Assembly (NCBI GenBank): GCA_024644085.1
Contig: JAHELS010000015.1
Location: 1-53,488 of the forward strand
Direction of reading: 5' to 3'
DNA: 53,488 nt
DNA from: Rhodopirellula sp.
GTDB lineage: Bacteria; Planctomycetota; Planctomycetia; Pirellulales; Pirellulaceae
Positions 52,830 through 53,488 of this stretch are shown here, piece by piece. The notes under the pieces are model-generated. The model saw only the letters and a program-made list of their open reading frames with translations, ran no database searches and was not told the DNA's origin. Position 1 is the stretch's first letter; each line of letters begins with the position of its first letter. Position numbers and translations under genes: made by a program.

Positions 52830-53488
52830 TCAAACCAGCTTGACCGATCGGTGCAAACCACGTTTTCGCTGGCAATTCGAGCAGAAAAACGTGCTTCGCT
52901 GGGCCTGGACGATGCGACGAATCTTGCCGGCCCCACACCGGGGACACGTCAAACCGGCACGATCGTAGACACGGTGAAAGCTTTGGTAGCCACCCTCGCC
53001 GTTGAGCGCATTACGGTAGGTTCCGTCACTCAGCGTGCTCCCCTCGTAGCGAATCGCGTCACGCAATACCTCGAGCGTTGCCCGCTGGATTCGTTCCCAC
53101 TGGTGACGCGAAAGCTGATCGCACCGAGCACGCGGATCCACGCCGGCAAGATACAAAATCTCCGCTGCATAGAGATTGCCGATTCCCGCCACGACCGATT
53201 GATCAAGCAATGCGACCTTCACCGCCCGTCGGCTCGTTCGCAATCGATCGCGCAGGTGGTCCGCGGTAATTGCCAAAGCATCGACACCCAACTTTGAATC
53301 AACATGCTGTGCGACTTCGCCCGGGTGAAGCAAGCGCACGGTGCCAAGACCACGACGGTCCCAAAACAGAAGTTGACTGCTCGGACCTCCGGTCAACCGC
53401 AGCCGCAACCTCAGATGTTCTTCCCCCGGTGGATCGGCCAGCAACACGAGCCCTGTCATCCGCGGTTCGATCACGACAACCTGGCCGT
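52830..53488 (-). CDS. mutM: Formamidopyrimidine-DNA glycosylase (C-terminal part, runs off the window)
   Basis: 219 residues of the gene are visible; the N-terminus with the catalytic Pro-Glu lies beyond 53488. IEPRMTG is the family segment about 70 residues in. GVDALAITADHL, KVALLDQSVVAGIGNLYAAE (H2TH domain, lysine and Asn) and a C-terminal zinc finger CPRCGAGKIRRIVQAQRS...FFCSNCQ are all present. The enzyme excises oxidised purines such as 8-oxoguanine and nicks the strand. It ends 12 residues past the zinc finger, slightly longer than usual. The frame is open to the window edge without a start, so the record is partial. Confidence 0.95.
   Translation of the reverse strand, partial: GQVVVIEPRMTGLVLLADPPGEEHLRLRLRLTGGPSSQLLFWDRRGLGTVRLLHPGEVAQHVDSKLGVDALAITADHLRDRLRTSRRAVKVALLDQSVVAGIGNLYAAEILYLAGVDPRARCDQLSRHQWERIQRATLEVLRDAIRYEGSTLSDGTYRNALNGEGGYQSFHRVYDRAGLTCPRCGAGKIRRIVQAQRSTFFCSNCQRKRGLHRSVKLV

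Noticed and set aside
1-53488. tRNA, rRNA, CRISPR array, insertion sequence or prophage
   Set aside because: No cloverleaf-like segment, regularly spaced repeats, transposase or integrase motif, or terminal inverted repeats were seen.

Overview
The window looks like ordinary chromosomal DNA of a planctomycete, most likely a member of the Pirellulaceae (Rhodopirellula-like). The reasons are the gene content and style, not a database search. There are Tat-exported Gfo/Idh/MocA and sugar-isomerase-like proteins, a PQQ-type beta-propeller opening with the WPQWRGPNRDG signature, a Ser/Thr kinase with DMG in place of DFG, a BchI-like/VWA-type pair, an FHA/ECF-sigma/anti-sigma set, many weak or absent Shine-Dalgarno sites, and moderately high GC. 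I saw no rRNA, tRNA, CRISPR array, insertion sequence, prophage or integration site.

Layout. 1-2001 (minus): N-terminal part of a probable VWA-type protein and its AAA+ BchI/MoxR-like partner. 2160-5615 (minus): a membrane-anchored protein of unknown function and an exported TIM-barrel isomerase-like protein. 5720-9941 (minus): a tightly overlapping signalling operon, FHA protein > ECF sigma > zinc anti-sigma > large exported alpha/beta-hydrolase-like protein whose nucleophile has been replaced. 10271-12661 (minus): gcvT > gcvH > lipM-like octanoyl/lipoyl transferase, i.e. the glycine cleavage carrier protein with the enzyme likely to modify it. 12793-15993 (plus): a single 1066-residue polypeptide joining all three AmmeMemoRadiSam components, with an extra degenerate AMMECR1-like region between them. 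16115-20425 (plus): a Gfo/Idh/MocA oxidoreductase, a DJ-1/PfpI protein and an ArsS/ArsM arsenic methylation/arsenosugar pair. 20422-22838 (minus): a CpsD-like P-loop protein with an altered Walker A and a membrane partner.

23094-30819: metH behind two hairpins, a PhyH-type dioxygenase (minus), rnr, and a small exported protein behind a good sigma-54 promoter match. 30844-34817 (minus): Ser/Thr kinase > PlsC-like acyltransferase > alanine dehydrogenase. 35054-37669 (plus): translationally coupled TIGR04282-type transferase > ThiO-like flavoenzyme > short Rossmann protein. 37894-41654 (plus): flagellar flbD-motA-motB-fliL-fliN-fliO, without fliM in its usual slot and without fliPQR behind it. 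41706-53488: an exported esterase, two ABC-2-type permeases without an ATPase, two bacterial PH-domain proteins, a sodium/solute symporter with a large extra loop, a His-rich MsbA-like ABC exporter, an exported beta-propeller, a Tat-exported prenyltransferase-repeat protein and the C-terminal part of mutM/fpg.

The most interesting items are the AmmeMemoRadiSam mega-fusion with its degenerate second AMMECR1-like copy, and the FHA-sigma-antisigma-pseudohydrolase operon. The sigma-54 promoter, the metH leader hairpins and the 20-bp-period repeats between gcvT and the fusion gene also merit checking. All family assignments come from reading motifs; no homology search was run.
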